Source: Pseudomonas putida
GTDB lineage: Bacteria > Pseudomonadota > Gammaproteobacteria > Pseudomonadales > Pseudomonadaceae
DNA: 64,000 bases
Reading direction: 5' to 3'
NCBI GenBank assembly: GCA_041879295.1
Contig: CP047152.1
Location: 1,803,501 to 1,867,500, forward strand
Every line of letters starts with the position of its first letter. Positions within the stretch are counted from its first letter, which is position 1. Below the pieces are notes generated by a model that was given only the letters and a program-made list of their open reading frames with translations, searched no databases and had not been told where the DNA came from. Below are positions 44,405 through 56,600 of this stretch, piece after piece. The position numbers and the translations under genes were made by a program.

Positions 44405-44653
44405 AGGGGCCGGTGCCTTGTGGTTTGGGTGGCTTGCGCGTCGATCCCTCGCGGTATGAGGAAAATCCCGCCGGTACCCTTATGACGCGCGAGGGCAGGC
44501 AAACCGGAAAACCGTCTGTCATGGCAAACCCCAGGCCCCCGGCTGAGCCTGCCTTTGCCAGTGGCCGTGACGGGTTAATTTTCCCGGTGTTCCATCCGTT
44601 TCGTAGGGATAGCCGAGTTGTTACTCGAAACCCATGTGCACGGATGAATCCCG
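44405..44653. other. Divergent fpvG / NRPS control region
   Basis: 249 bp. Holds the NRPS iron-starvation box at 44576-44599. I searched the minus strand for TAAAT-N16-CGT for fpvG and did not find it. Confidence 0.6.
44576..44599 (+). promoter_or_regulatory. PvdS iron-starvation box upstream of the first NRPS
   Basis: TAATT (44576-44580), 16 nt, CGT (44597-44599). One mismatch to TAAAT but exact spacing. It lies 54 bp before the NRPS start. Confidence 0.7.
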
Positions 44654-47600
44654 ATGAATGTTGAGAAGTCCCTGAAGCTCGCCCGCCGTTTCATTGAGCT
44701 GCCGGTGGAAAAGCGGCGGCTGTTTCTCGAAACCCTGGCCAGCGAGGGTATCGACTTTTCACAATTCCCGATCCCTGCGGACGTTGCCGTCGACGATCGC
44801 CATGCACTGTCCTATGCCCAGCAGCGCATGTGGTTTCTGTGGCAACTGGACCCACACGGTGCCGCCTACAACCTGCCCAGTGCGGTGGTGCTGAAAGGGG
44901 CGCTGGACACCTCGGCGGTACAGCGCGCGTTCGAGCAGGTACTGCAGCGACACCAGGCCCTGCGTACTGTGTTCCAGACCCAGGGTGACGAAGTGGTGCA
45001 AGTGGTGCAGCCAGCGGCCATCGTCATTGAAGAACACGACCTTCGGGCGCTGGCCGGCGGGGCCCGCGACGCCGCTGTAGCGCAAGCCGTCCGGGACGAA
45101 GCCGGTTTGCCCTTCGACCTCCAGCAGGGCCCGCTGTTTCGCGTACGCTTGTTGAAGCTGGCGGCACAGGAGCACGTGCTGCTGTTGACCCTGCACCATA
45201 TCGTCGCCGATGGCTGGTCGATGAACGTGCTCATCCAGGAATTCGTCCACGGCTACGACGCCTTGGTTCGCGGGCAGGTGCCGGTGCTGCCTGAGTTGCC
45301 GATCCAGTACAGTGACTATGCGCTGTGGCAGCGGCGTTGGCTGGAGGCCGGGGAGCAGGCGCGACAGCTGGCTTACTGGCAGGCCAAGCTGGGCGACCAG
45401 CACCCGGTATTGCAGTTGCCTGCCGACTACCCGCGCCCGCTGCATGCCAGCCGCCAGGGCCAGCGCCTGCCCATCGCGGTGCCACAGGGCCTGAGCGAGC
45501 GCCTGGTGGGCCTGGCGCGTCAGCAAGGGGTCACCTTGTTCAGTGTGCTGTTGGCCGGTTTCAAGCTGCTTTTGCAACATTACAGTGGCCTGCAGGACAT
45601 CCGTGTCGGGGTACCGGTTGCCAACCGCAATCGCCAAGAAGTCGAGGGGCTGATTGGCGTATTCGTCAACACCCAGGTGTTGCGCACCGAGCTCGACCCG
45701 CAGATGTCCGTCGCCCAATTGCTGGCCGATATCCGCGAAACCACCCGCGCGGCCCAGAGCCACCAGGATTTGCCGTTCGAGCGTTTGGTCGAAGGCCTGC
45801 AAGTCGAGCGCAGCCTCAGCCACACGCCGTTGTTCCAGGTGTTGCACAACCATCAGGCGAACGTCGCCGACATCGGCGCCTTGCGCAGCGAATCAGGCCT
45901 TGAGCTGCACGTGCTGGAGCGCCACGAGCGCAGTGTCCAGTTCGAGCTCACCCTCGATACCGTGGAGCGCGACGGCCAGGTGCAGGCAGCCTTCACCTAT
46001 GCCCGCGAATTGTTCGCCCCGGCCACCATCGAACGTATGGCGAGCCATTGGCTGAACCTGTTGCAGGCCATGGCCGCCGACCCGCTGGCGGCCATCGGCG
46101 ATTTGCCGCTGCTGGGTGCCGGCGAGCGGCAGCGGCTGCTGCAGGCCAGCCAACCGGCCGCCAGCGAGTTCGCCGTCGACAACATACTTGCGCTGTTCGC
46201 CGCGCAGGTGGCGCAGCAGCCGCAGGCCCCGGCACTGGTGTTCGGCGACCGGCAACTGAGCTATGCCGAACTCGATGCCGATGCCAACCGGCTGGCACAC
46301 CAACTGATCGAGTGGGGCGTCGGGCCTGAGGTACTGGTGGGTATTGCAGTCGAACGGTCGGTGGAGATGATCGTTGGCCTGCTGGCCATCCTCAAGGCCG
46401 GCGGTGCCTATGTGCCGTTCGACCCCGAATACCCGCAAGAGCGGCTTGCCTACATGCTCGACGACAGCGGTGTTCAACTGCTGCTGACCCAGCAGGCGCT
46501 GCTGCCCCGTCTACCGCAGGACACACAAGTGCGCTACCTGGTGCTCGACCAGGCAGCAGAGGAACTGGCGCGCTTCAGTACGACGGCTCCCCCTGCACAG
46601 CTGAATGCCGATAACCTGGCCTATGTCATCTATACCTCGGGCTCTACCGGGCGTTCGAAGGGTGTCACCATCAGCCATGGCGCCCTGGCCAACTATGTGC
46701 AGGCGGCCTTGCAGCGCCTGGCGCTGGGCCGGGTCGCGAGCATGGCGGTGGTTTCCACGCTGGCGGCCGACCTTGGCCATACCACCCTGTTCGGCGCACT
46801 GTGCAGCGGCAGCTGCCTGCATGTGATTGCCCTGGACATCAGTCTGGACGCCGAGCGTTTCGCCGCCTACATGCACGCACACGCCGTGGACGTGCTGAAA
46901 ATCGTCCCTTCCCACCTGCAGGCATTGCTCGATGGTCCGCACCCGGCCCGGGCACTGCCGCAGCGTGCGCTGGTGCTGGGCGGCGAGGCTTGCCCCGCCG
47001 GGCTGATGGCACAACTGGCGCAGCTGGCCCCGCACTGCACGCTGTTCAACCATTACGGCCCAACCGAAACCACCGTGGGCGCGCTCGCTGATGCGGTCGA
47101 GGCGCCACCGGCGACGGGGCGTGCGCCGCTTGGGCGGCCGTTGGCCAACATGCAGGCTTATGTGCTGGACGCTTCGCTGCAACCGCTGAGCACCGGCTGC
47201 CAGGGCGAGTTGTATCTTGCCGGCGCAGGGGTAGCGCGAGGCTATCACCGCCGCGCGGCGATGACGGCCGAACGCTTTGTGCCCAACCCGTTCGGTGCCG
47301 CCGGTACCCGCGTGTACCGTACCGGCGATCTGGCGCGGCAGCTGGCGAACGGCCAGGTCGATTACCTGGGGCGGGTCGACCATCAGGTAAAGATTCGCGG
47401 TTACCGGATCGAACTGGGTGAAATCACCGACACCCTCAAGCGCCAGCCCGGTGTGCACGACGCCGTGGCCGTTATCCGCGGCAGTGGCAGCGCGGCCCGC
47501 ATCGTGGCCTACGTGGTCCCCGACAGCCAGTCTGATGCCCCGCAGGTGCTTGCCGAAGTACAAGCGGCGCTGGCCAGGCAGTTGCCGGACTATATGCTGC

Positions 47601-50600
47601 CGAGCCGCTTCATGGCATTGCCCGGCATGCCACTGACACTCAACGGCAAGCTCGATTTACGTGCCTTGCCGGTGCCTGACGAAGGCCCGGCACAGGCCTA
47701 CCGTGCCCCGCAGACCACCTTGCAGCAGCAGCTGGCGCTGATCTGGCAGGACGTGCTGAACGTCGCCCAGGTAGGGCTTGACGACAACTTCTTTGCCCTG
47801 GGTGGGCATTCCCTGCTGGCGACGCAGATCATCGCCCGGGTCCGGCGCATCCTGGGGCGTGACGTACCGTTGCGCAGCCTTTTCGAAAGCAACTCGCTAC
47901 AGGGCTTTGCCGAACAGGTAATGGGCGCTGGCGCGCAGCACGTCGAGCCGATCGCCGCGGTGCCGCGTGACCAGCCCCTGGTCGCGTCGCACGCCCAGCA
48001 GCGGCAATGGCTGTTCTGGCAGATGCAGCCGCACAGCACCGCCTACCACACACCTATGGTCGTGCGCCTGCGCGGCGAACTGGATCGTGCCGCATTGACC
48101 CAGGCCTTCGCGATCCTCTGCGAACGCCATGAAGCCTTCCGCACGACGTTCGTCGAGCGCGATGGCGTGCTGCTGCAGCGCATTCAGCCTGCGGGTGAAT
48201 TACCGCTGGCCTGGGACCGACTGCCGGCAACGGCCGAGCTGGCACACATACAGGCTCAGGTACTGGCCGAGACCCAGCGGCTGTTCGACCTGGGCACCGG
48301 CCCGTTGTGGCGCGCCAAGGTGCTGCAGTTGGGCGAGCAGGACCAGTTCCTGGTGGTCACCTTGCACCACATCATTTCCGATGGTGGCTCGATGAGCGTG
48401 ATGGTGCGTGAGTTCGTTGCCCTGTACCAGGCCCTGCACCGGGGCGAGGCGCCGGCATTGGCCAAGCTGCCGATCCAGTACGCCGATTACGCCGCCTGGC
48501 ACAAGAACTGGCTCGACCAGGGCGAACTCCAGCGCCAGCTGGACTACTGGCGCGGGCAGCTGGGAAGCGAGCAGCCCATCCTGGAACTGCCAATCGACCA
48601 CCCGCGCAGCGCGCTGAAAGACCACCGTCTGGGGCGCGTCGCATTCGCCCTGGACAGCGAACTGGCGCAGCGCTTGCGGCAGTTGGCGCGTGAGCATGAG
48701 CTGACCCTGTTCCAGCTGTTCCTCGGCGCTTTTGCCCTGTTGTTGCAACGCTACTGCGAACAACCCGATGTGCGCATCGGCATACCGGTGAGCAACCGCA
48801 GCCGGCAAGAGCTGGAAAACGTCCTGGGCTTTTTCGTCAATACCCTGGTCATGCGCGTCGAAGTCGATCCGGCGATGAGCGGCGCAGCGCTGCTCAGCCA
48901 GGTCAAGGCTACGGCACTGGCCGGGCAGGCGCATCAGGACCTGCCGTTCGACCGCCTGGTAGAAGCCTTGAACCCGCAACGCTCGCTGGACCGTAACCCG
49001 CTGTTCCAGGTGATGTACAACCACCTCAGCATTGCCGGCCAGCAGGTGGGCAGCACCAGCCTGGCAGGTTTGCATGCCGAGGAAATGACCCTGCAGGGTG
49101 GCACCGCGCAATTCGACCTGACCCTGGAAACGTTGGAGACCGACGCGGCGATCAACGTGTCGTTCCTCTACGCTGCCGAGCTGTTCGAAGCCGCTACCCT
49201 GCAACGCATGGCTGAGCACTGGTGCAATTTGCTGCGCGGCCTGGCCGCCGACCCAGGCCAGGCTGTCGGCGAGCTGCCGTTGCTGGCGCCGCAGGAGCAG
49301 GCGGCCCTGTTGCAGGGCTGGCAACAGGCGGGGCTCGCGGTTGCGCCGGCGGCGGTTCACCAGCTGATTGCCGAACAGGCCCGGCGCCAACCGCAAGCGG
49401 TAGCGTTGCTGGTCGGCGACCAGCAACTGAGCTACGGCCAGCTCGAGGCCCGGGCCAACCAGTTGGCACATCGCCTGCGGGCGCTGGGTGTCGGCCCCGA
49501 CGTGCTGGTGGGCATCGCCCTGGAGCGTTCGCTCGACATGGTTGTCGGCTTGCTGGGCATTCTCAAGGCCGGTGGCGCGTTCCTGCCGCTTGATCCTCAG
49601 TACCCGGCAGAGCGCCTGGCCTACATGATGCAGGACAGCGGCATCGACCTGTTGCTCAGTCACAGCCGGGTGCTGCCGGGCCTGGACGTGCAGGCCGGTA
49701 TTCGTACGCTGCTGCTCGACCAACTGGTTGAACAGCCGGGCGCCGAACAGGCGCCCACCGTGGCATTGAGCCCACAAAACCTGGCCTACGTGATCTACAC
49801 CTCGGGTTCTACCGGCCAGCCCAAAGGCGTTGCGGTTGCACACGGGCCGCTGGCCATGCACTGCCTGGCCACTGGCCAATGGTACGAAATGACCCCGGCG
49901 GACCGTGAGCTGCATTTCCTGTCGTTTGCCTTCGACGGTGCCCATGAACGCTGGCTGACCTCGCTGGTCATGGGTGGCAGCCTGCTGCTGCGCGACGATG
50001 AGCTGTGGAGCCCCGAGCGCACCTACGAGGAGATACGCCGGCATGGGGTGACCATGGCCGGATTCCCGCCGGCCTACCTGCAACAGCTGGCTGAGCATGC
50101 GGCGCATGCCGGTAACCCTCCGCCGGTTCGTCTTTACAGCTTTGGCGGCGATGCCATGCCGCGGGCGACGTACGAGCGGGTGCAGCAAAGCCTGCAACCT
50201 CAGGTGATGATCAATGGTTACGGCCCCACCGAGACCGTGGTCACACCGATGGTCTGGCGTACCCGCGCCGGGGATCATTGCGACAGCGCCTATGCACCGA
50301 TCGGCCAGCCTGTCGGCGAGCGCAGTGCGTGTGTGCTGGACGCCGCCCTGGGCCTGCTGCCAGCAGGCGTGGCCGGGCAGCTGTACCTGGGCGGTGCCGG
50401 CCTGGCCCGCGGCTACCTGGGGCGCCCGGGCCTGACAGCCGAGCGCTTCGTGCCCGACCCGTTTGGCACCGAGGGTGCGCGTCTGTACCGCACCGGTGAC
50501 CAGGTTTGCCTGCGCGCCGACGGGCAGTTCGATTACCTGGGACGAATCGATAACCAGGTAAAAATCCGCGGCTTCCGTGTCGAGCTGGGCGAAATCGAGG

Positions 50601-53600
50601 CGTGCCTGCTGGCGTGTGCCGAGGTGCGCGAGGCCGTGGTGGTGGCCGTGGACGGCCCAAGCGGCAAGCAGCTGGCGGCTTACCTGGTGCTGGCCGATAG
50701 CATTGCCGCACACGGGCCGGCCGAGCAGCGCGAGCAGCTGAAGGCGGCGCTGCGCCAGAGCCTGCCGGACTACATGCTGCCGACCCACTGGCTGGTGCTT
50801 GAGCAACTGCCGTTGTTGCCCAATGGCAAGCTCGACCGCAAAGCACTGCCGGCACCAGACTTCAGCGCCCTGCAGCAGGCCTACGTGGCGCCACGCAATG
50901 CCCTGGAGCAGCGCCTTGCCGCGTTGTGGCAGCGCGTGCTGAAGCTCCCGCAGGTGGGCGTGAGTGACAACTTCTTCGAGCTCGGGGGCGACTCGATCAT
51001 CTCGATCCAGCTGGTCAGTCGGGCGCGACAGGACGGCCTGCTGTTCAGTGCCCGTGATCTGTTCGAGCATCAGACCGTGGCCGCACTGGCCAGCGTTGCC
51101 CAGGTCGGCGCATGCGAGGTGCAAGCCGACCAGGGGCCGCTCAGTGGCGAGCAGGTGCTGCTACCGGTGCACCAGCTGTTCTTTGCCCAGGCGATTCCGG
51201 CACGTCACCACTGGAACCAGTCGATCCTGCTTGAACCACGGCAGCCTTTGAACGCTGCTGACCTGGACCAGGCCCTGCAAGCCCTGGTCGAGCACCATGA
51301 TGCCTTGCGCCTGAGCTTTGCGCCCGCCGATGACGGCTGGAAGGCGCGCTACCGCAGCCCTGCCCAGTGCGCCCAGGCGGCGCTGCTATGGCAGGCCGCG
51401 GTGGCCGACGAAGGTGCGTTGCAAACCTTGGTAGAGCAGGCGCAGCGCAGCCTGGACCTGGAAAACGGGCCATTGCTGCGTGCCTTGCTGGCAACGCTGG
51501 CGGACGGCAGCCAGCGCTTGCTGTTGGTCGTTCATCACCTCGTGGTGGATGGGGTGTCATGGCGCATCCTGCTGGAGGACCTGCAACAGGCCTACGCTGC
51601 CGTGCTTGCGGGTAACCAGCCGAACCTGCCCGCCAAGAGCCATTCCATGCAGGCATGGGCCAAGCGCTTGCAGGGGCATGCAGCGTACATGCAGGGCCAG
51701 CTTGGCTACTGGTGCGAGCAGTTGCAGGGGCGCGCCGCACTGCCACGTCGGCAGGTCAGCGACCTGGCCGCAGCCAATCAGCAGTGCCACGCCCACACGG
51801 TTTACAGCCGCCTGGACCGGGCATGGACCGAGCGGCTGCTGCGCGAGGCGCCGGCCGCCTACCGCACACGGGTCAACGACCTGCTGCTGGCAGCCCTGGT
51901 GCGGGTGATTGCAGGCTGGACCGGGCGCGACGAAGTGTCGGTGCTGCTGGAAGGTCATGGCCGTGAAGCACTGTTCGACGACCTGGACCTCAGCCGCACA
52001 CTGGGATGGTTCACCACGGTGTTCCCGCTGAAGCTGGCGGTGCCCAGCGAGCGTTCCCACACCTTGAAGCAGGTCAAGCAGCACCTGCACAGCATTCCCG
52101 ACAACGGTATCGGTTTCGGGGTGCTGGGCCAATGGGGCAGCGCCGAGGCGCGCCAGCAGTTGGGCCATGCACCGCTGCCGGAAATCACCTTCAACTACCT
52201 GGGCCAGTTCGATGGCAGCTTCGATCAGGCCGAAGCGCTGTTCGTGCCGGCCAGGGAAGACAAGGGCGCCGATCACGACGCGCAGGCGCCGCTGGGCAAC
52301 CTGTTGAGCCTCAATGGCCAGGTGTACGGCGGTGAGCTGAGCCTGGGCTGGACGTTCAGTCGCGAGCTGTTCGATAGCGCCACCCTTGAGCGTCTGGCCG
52401 CCGATTACACCCGCGAGTTGCAGGCGTTGATCGAGCACTGCTGCACACCGGGGGTGTGTGGTGTAACGCCGTCCGACTTCCCGCTGGCGCGCCTGTCGCA
52501 AACCCAGCTGGACCAACTGCCAGTGCCCGCGGCCGAGATTGCCGACCTTTATCCGCTGGCGCCGATGCAGCAGGGCATGCTGTTCCACGCCTTGTACGAG
52601 CAGCAGGCGGGGGACTACGTGAACCAGATGCGCGTCGATGTCGACGGCCTGGATGTCGAGCGTTTCCGCCGTGCCTGGGAGGCCGTGCTGCAGCGCCACG
52701 ATATCCTGCGCACGCAGTTCCACTGGGAGCACGAGCAGGCTCTGCAGGTGGTACGCAAACACGTTGATCTGCCGTTCGTGGTGCACGACTGGCAGGGGCG
52801 CGAAGGCCTTGAGGCTGCCCTCGAGCAACTGGCAGTCGACCAGCGCCAGCAGGGCTTCGACCTCAGCCAGGCGCCATTGCTGCGCCTGGCGCTGGTGCGC
52901 ACTGGTCCGGCCCGACAGCACTTGCTCTATACCAGCCATCACATCCTCATGGATGGCTGGAGCAACTCCCAGCTGTTGGGCGAAGTGCTGCACCAGTACG
53001 CCCTGCTGGGCGACGGTCAGCTCTCGGCATTGCCACCGGTCACCAGCCGTTACAGCGATTACATCGGCTGGCTGGGCCGGCAGGACGCCGCTGCCGGTGA
53101 AGCGTTCTGGAAAGACTGCCTGCGCGACCTGCAAGGGCCCACCCGGCTGGCGCAGGCCATTGCCTACGAAGCCCAGGCCGAAGCCGGGCAGGGCTACGCC
53201 GAGCATGTGCAGGTGATCGATGCCGCCACCACCGGGCAGCTGGTGGCACTGGCGCGCCAACACAAGGTCACCCTCAACACCTTGCTGCAGGGTGCCTGGC
53301 TGTTGCTGCTGCAACGCTATACCGGGCAGGACAGCGTCACGTTCGGGGCCACGGTTGCCGGGCGCCCGGCGGCGCTCAAGGGCATCGAGCAGCAGGTGGG
53401 CCTGTTCATCAACACCTTGCCGGTCACTGCCAGCCCGGCCCCGCAGCTGCCGTTCGCGCAATTCCTGCAGCAGTTGCAGGCACAGAACGTGGCCATGCGC
53501 GAGTTCGAACACACCCCGCTGTTCGACATCCAGCGCTGGAGCGGGCAGGGCGGCGAGGCCTTGTTCGACAACATCCTGGTCTTCGAGAACTACCCCGTTT

Positions 53601-56600
53601 CCGAAGCGCTGCAGCAGGGTGCCCCGGCAGGCTTGAGCTTCGGCGAGGTCTACAGCCGCGAACAGACGCATTACCCGCTGACCCTGTCGATCAGCCAAGG
53701 GCAGACTTTGCAGTTGCACTACAGCCATGCGCTGGAGCATCTGCAGCGCCCGGCGCTGGCTGCGCTGGCCGACAACTTCCAGCATGTGCTGCAGCAGTGC
53801 CTGAGCTTGCCGCTGGACAGCTGCCTGGGCGCGTTCTGCCTGGTAGCCCCTGCCACCCGCGAAGGGCTGTTGCAGCACGTCAACCAGACGGCTGCCGATT
53901 ACCCGCTGCAGCACAGTTATGCCGAGCTGTTCGAAGCGCAGGTGGCCCGTACCCCGCAGGCGGTCGTTGCGCGCTGCGGCGACCGGCACTACAGCTACAG
54001 CGAGCTGAACCGCCTTGCCAACCGAGTGGCCCATGGGCTGATTGCCCTGGGGGTCGGGCCTGACCAGCCAGTGGCCTTGCTGGCGCAGCGCAGCCTTGAG
54101 CTGCTGGGCATGATGGTGGGCACCTTCAAGGCCGCCGCCGGCTACCTGCCACTGGACCCTGGCCTGCCACAACAACGCCTGAGCCATATCGTCGCCTTGA
54201 GCCGCACCCCGGTGCTGCTCTGCACCGAGGCTTGCCGGGCGCAGGCCGAGGCCTTGCTGCACGCAGTGGACGAGGCACGGCGGCCGCAGCTGTTGGTGCT
54301 GGAAACCCTCGACCGGCCTGACAGCGCCGAGCACGATCCGCAGCGCTACAGTGGCCCGCAGCACCTGGCGTACGTGATCTACACCTCGGGTTCGACCGGG
54401 CAGCCCAAAGGGGTGATGGTCGAGCAGGCGGGCATGCTCAACAACCAGCTGAGCAAGGTGCCATACCTGGGCCTAGGGCCGGACGACGTGATCGCCCAGA
54501 CCGCGTCGCAAAGCTTCGACATTTCGGTGTGGCAGTTCCTTGCAGCGCCACTGTTTGGTGGCTGTGTGCAGATTATGCCGAACGAACTGGCGCATGATCC
54601 CGAAGCACTGCTGCAGCAGGTGCGCGAGCAGCGCATCAGTGTGCTCGAGAGCGTGCCGTCGTTGATCCAGGGTATGTTCCAGGCCCCGGCCGTTACCCTG
54701 CCGTCGCTGCGCTGGATGCTGCCCACCGGCGAAGCGCTGGCGCCGGAAACCGCACGTCAATGGTTGCAGCGCTATCCCGATGTCGGGCTGGTCAATGCCT
54801 ATGGTCCGGCTGAATGTTCCGATGACGTGGCGTTCTTCCGCGTCGACCTGGCGAGCACGCAAGGCGTGTACCTGCCCATTGGCAGCCCCACCGACAACAA
54901 CCGCCTGTATGTGCTGGACGCCGCATTGGAGCTGGCGCCGCTGGGCGTCACCGGAGAGCTGTGCGTGGCAGGAACCGGCGTGGGCCGTGGCTATGTCGGC
55001 GACCCACTGCGTACCGCCCAGGCCTTTATTCCGCACCCTTGCGGGGCGCCCGGCGAGCGCCTGTACCGCACTGGCGACCTGGCCCGGCGCCGTGCCGACG
55101 GCGTGCTGGAGTACGTCGGCCGGGTCGATCACCAGGTCAAGATCCGCGGTTTCCGTATCGAGCTGGGCGAAATCGAAGCCGCGTTGCTCGACAGCGATCA
55201 GGTACGCGAGGCGGTGGTGATGGCTCAGCCTGGCGCCAACGGGCCGCAGTTGGTGGCCTATTGCGTGGCTGAAGACGCGGTGGCTGCCGACGCGCTCAAG
55301 CAACAGCTCAAAGCCAGCCTGAAAGCCCGTCTGCCCGACTACATGGTACCCGTGCACTGGGTGCTGATGGCGCGCCTGCCGTTGACGCCGAACGGCAAGG
55401 TAGACCGCAAGGCGCTGCCGCTGCCGGACATGAGTCAGGCACGCCAGGCCTATGTTGCCCCGCGCAGTGAACTGGAGCAGCAGCTGGCCGCGATCTGGCA
55501 GGACGTGCTCAAGCTTGAGCAGGTGGGGCTGGACGACAACTTCTTCGAACTGGGTGGCGATTCGATCGTTTCCATCCAGGTGGTCGGGCGCGCCCGCCAG
55601 GCCGGCATCGCCTTCAGCCCCAAAGATGTTTTCGAGCAGCAGACGGTGCAGGGCCTGGCGCGTGTCGCTCGGCGGGGTGCCGCTCAGCAGCAGATCGACC
55701 AGGGCCCGGTCAGCGGTGAGCTGCACCTGCTGCCGGCCCAGGCCGAATTCTTCGCGCTGGCTATTCCCGAGCGCCATCACTGGAACCAGTCGGTGCTGCT
55801 GGACGCCCTGCAGCCGCTGGATGCCGACCGGCTGGAACACGCCCTGCACCAGTTGGTGGTGCACCACGACGGCTTGCGCCTGAAGTTCGACGAAAGCGAA
55901 CAGGGCTGGCGCGCCAGCTTCGGCGAAGCGCACGTGCGCCACGCGCTGTTGTGGCAGCGTGACTGTGCCGATGCGCAGGCGCTGGAGGCACTGTGCGACC
56001 AGGCCCAGGCCAGCCTGTGCCTGGGCAATGGCGACCTGGTGCGTGCGGTGCTGGTAACGCAGCCGGGCGAGTGCCAGCGCTTGTTGCTGGTGATCCATCA
56101 CCTGTTGGTCGACGGGGTGTCCTGGCGGATCCTGCTGGAAGACCTGCAGCGTGCTTATCGTCAATGCGTGGCGGGCCAAACGGTGGTGCTGCCGGCCAAG
56201 ACCAGTTCGCTCAGGGACTGGGCCGGGCAGTTGCAAGCCTATGCTGGCAGCGAAGGGCTTGGCAGCGAGCTGGCGTACTGGCAGGCGCAGTTGCAGCACG
56301 ACCACGCCGAGCTGCCCTGCGACCACCCGGGTGCCGGGCAACAACGCCGACGTGCGCGCACGGTCAGCACGCAACTCGACCGCGAAGTGACCCGGCAGCT
56401 TCTGCAAGAGGCGCCCGCCACCTATCGTACTCAGGTCAACGACTTGCTGCTGACTGCGCTGGCGCGCGTGGTGGGTCGCTGGAGCGGCCAGGCCGCGACG
56501 CTGATTCAGCTGGAAGGGCATGGTCGCGAAGAACTGTCCGCCGACCTTGACCTCAGCCGAACCGTCGGCTGGTTCACCAGCCTGTACCCGGTGTGCCTGC

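Noticed and set aside
44405..44653. Iron-starvation box for fpvG on the minus strand
   Set aside because: No TAAAT-like element with 16-nt spacing to CGT was found in that direction.
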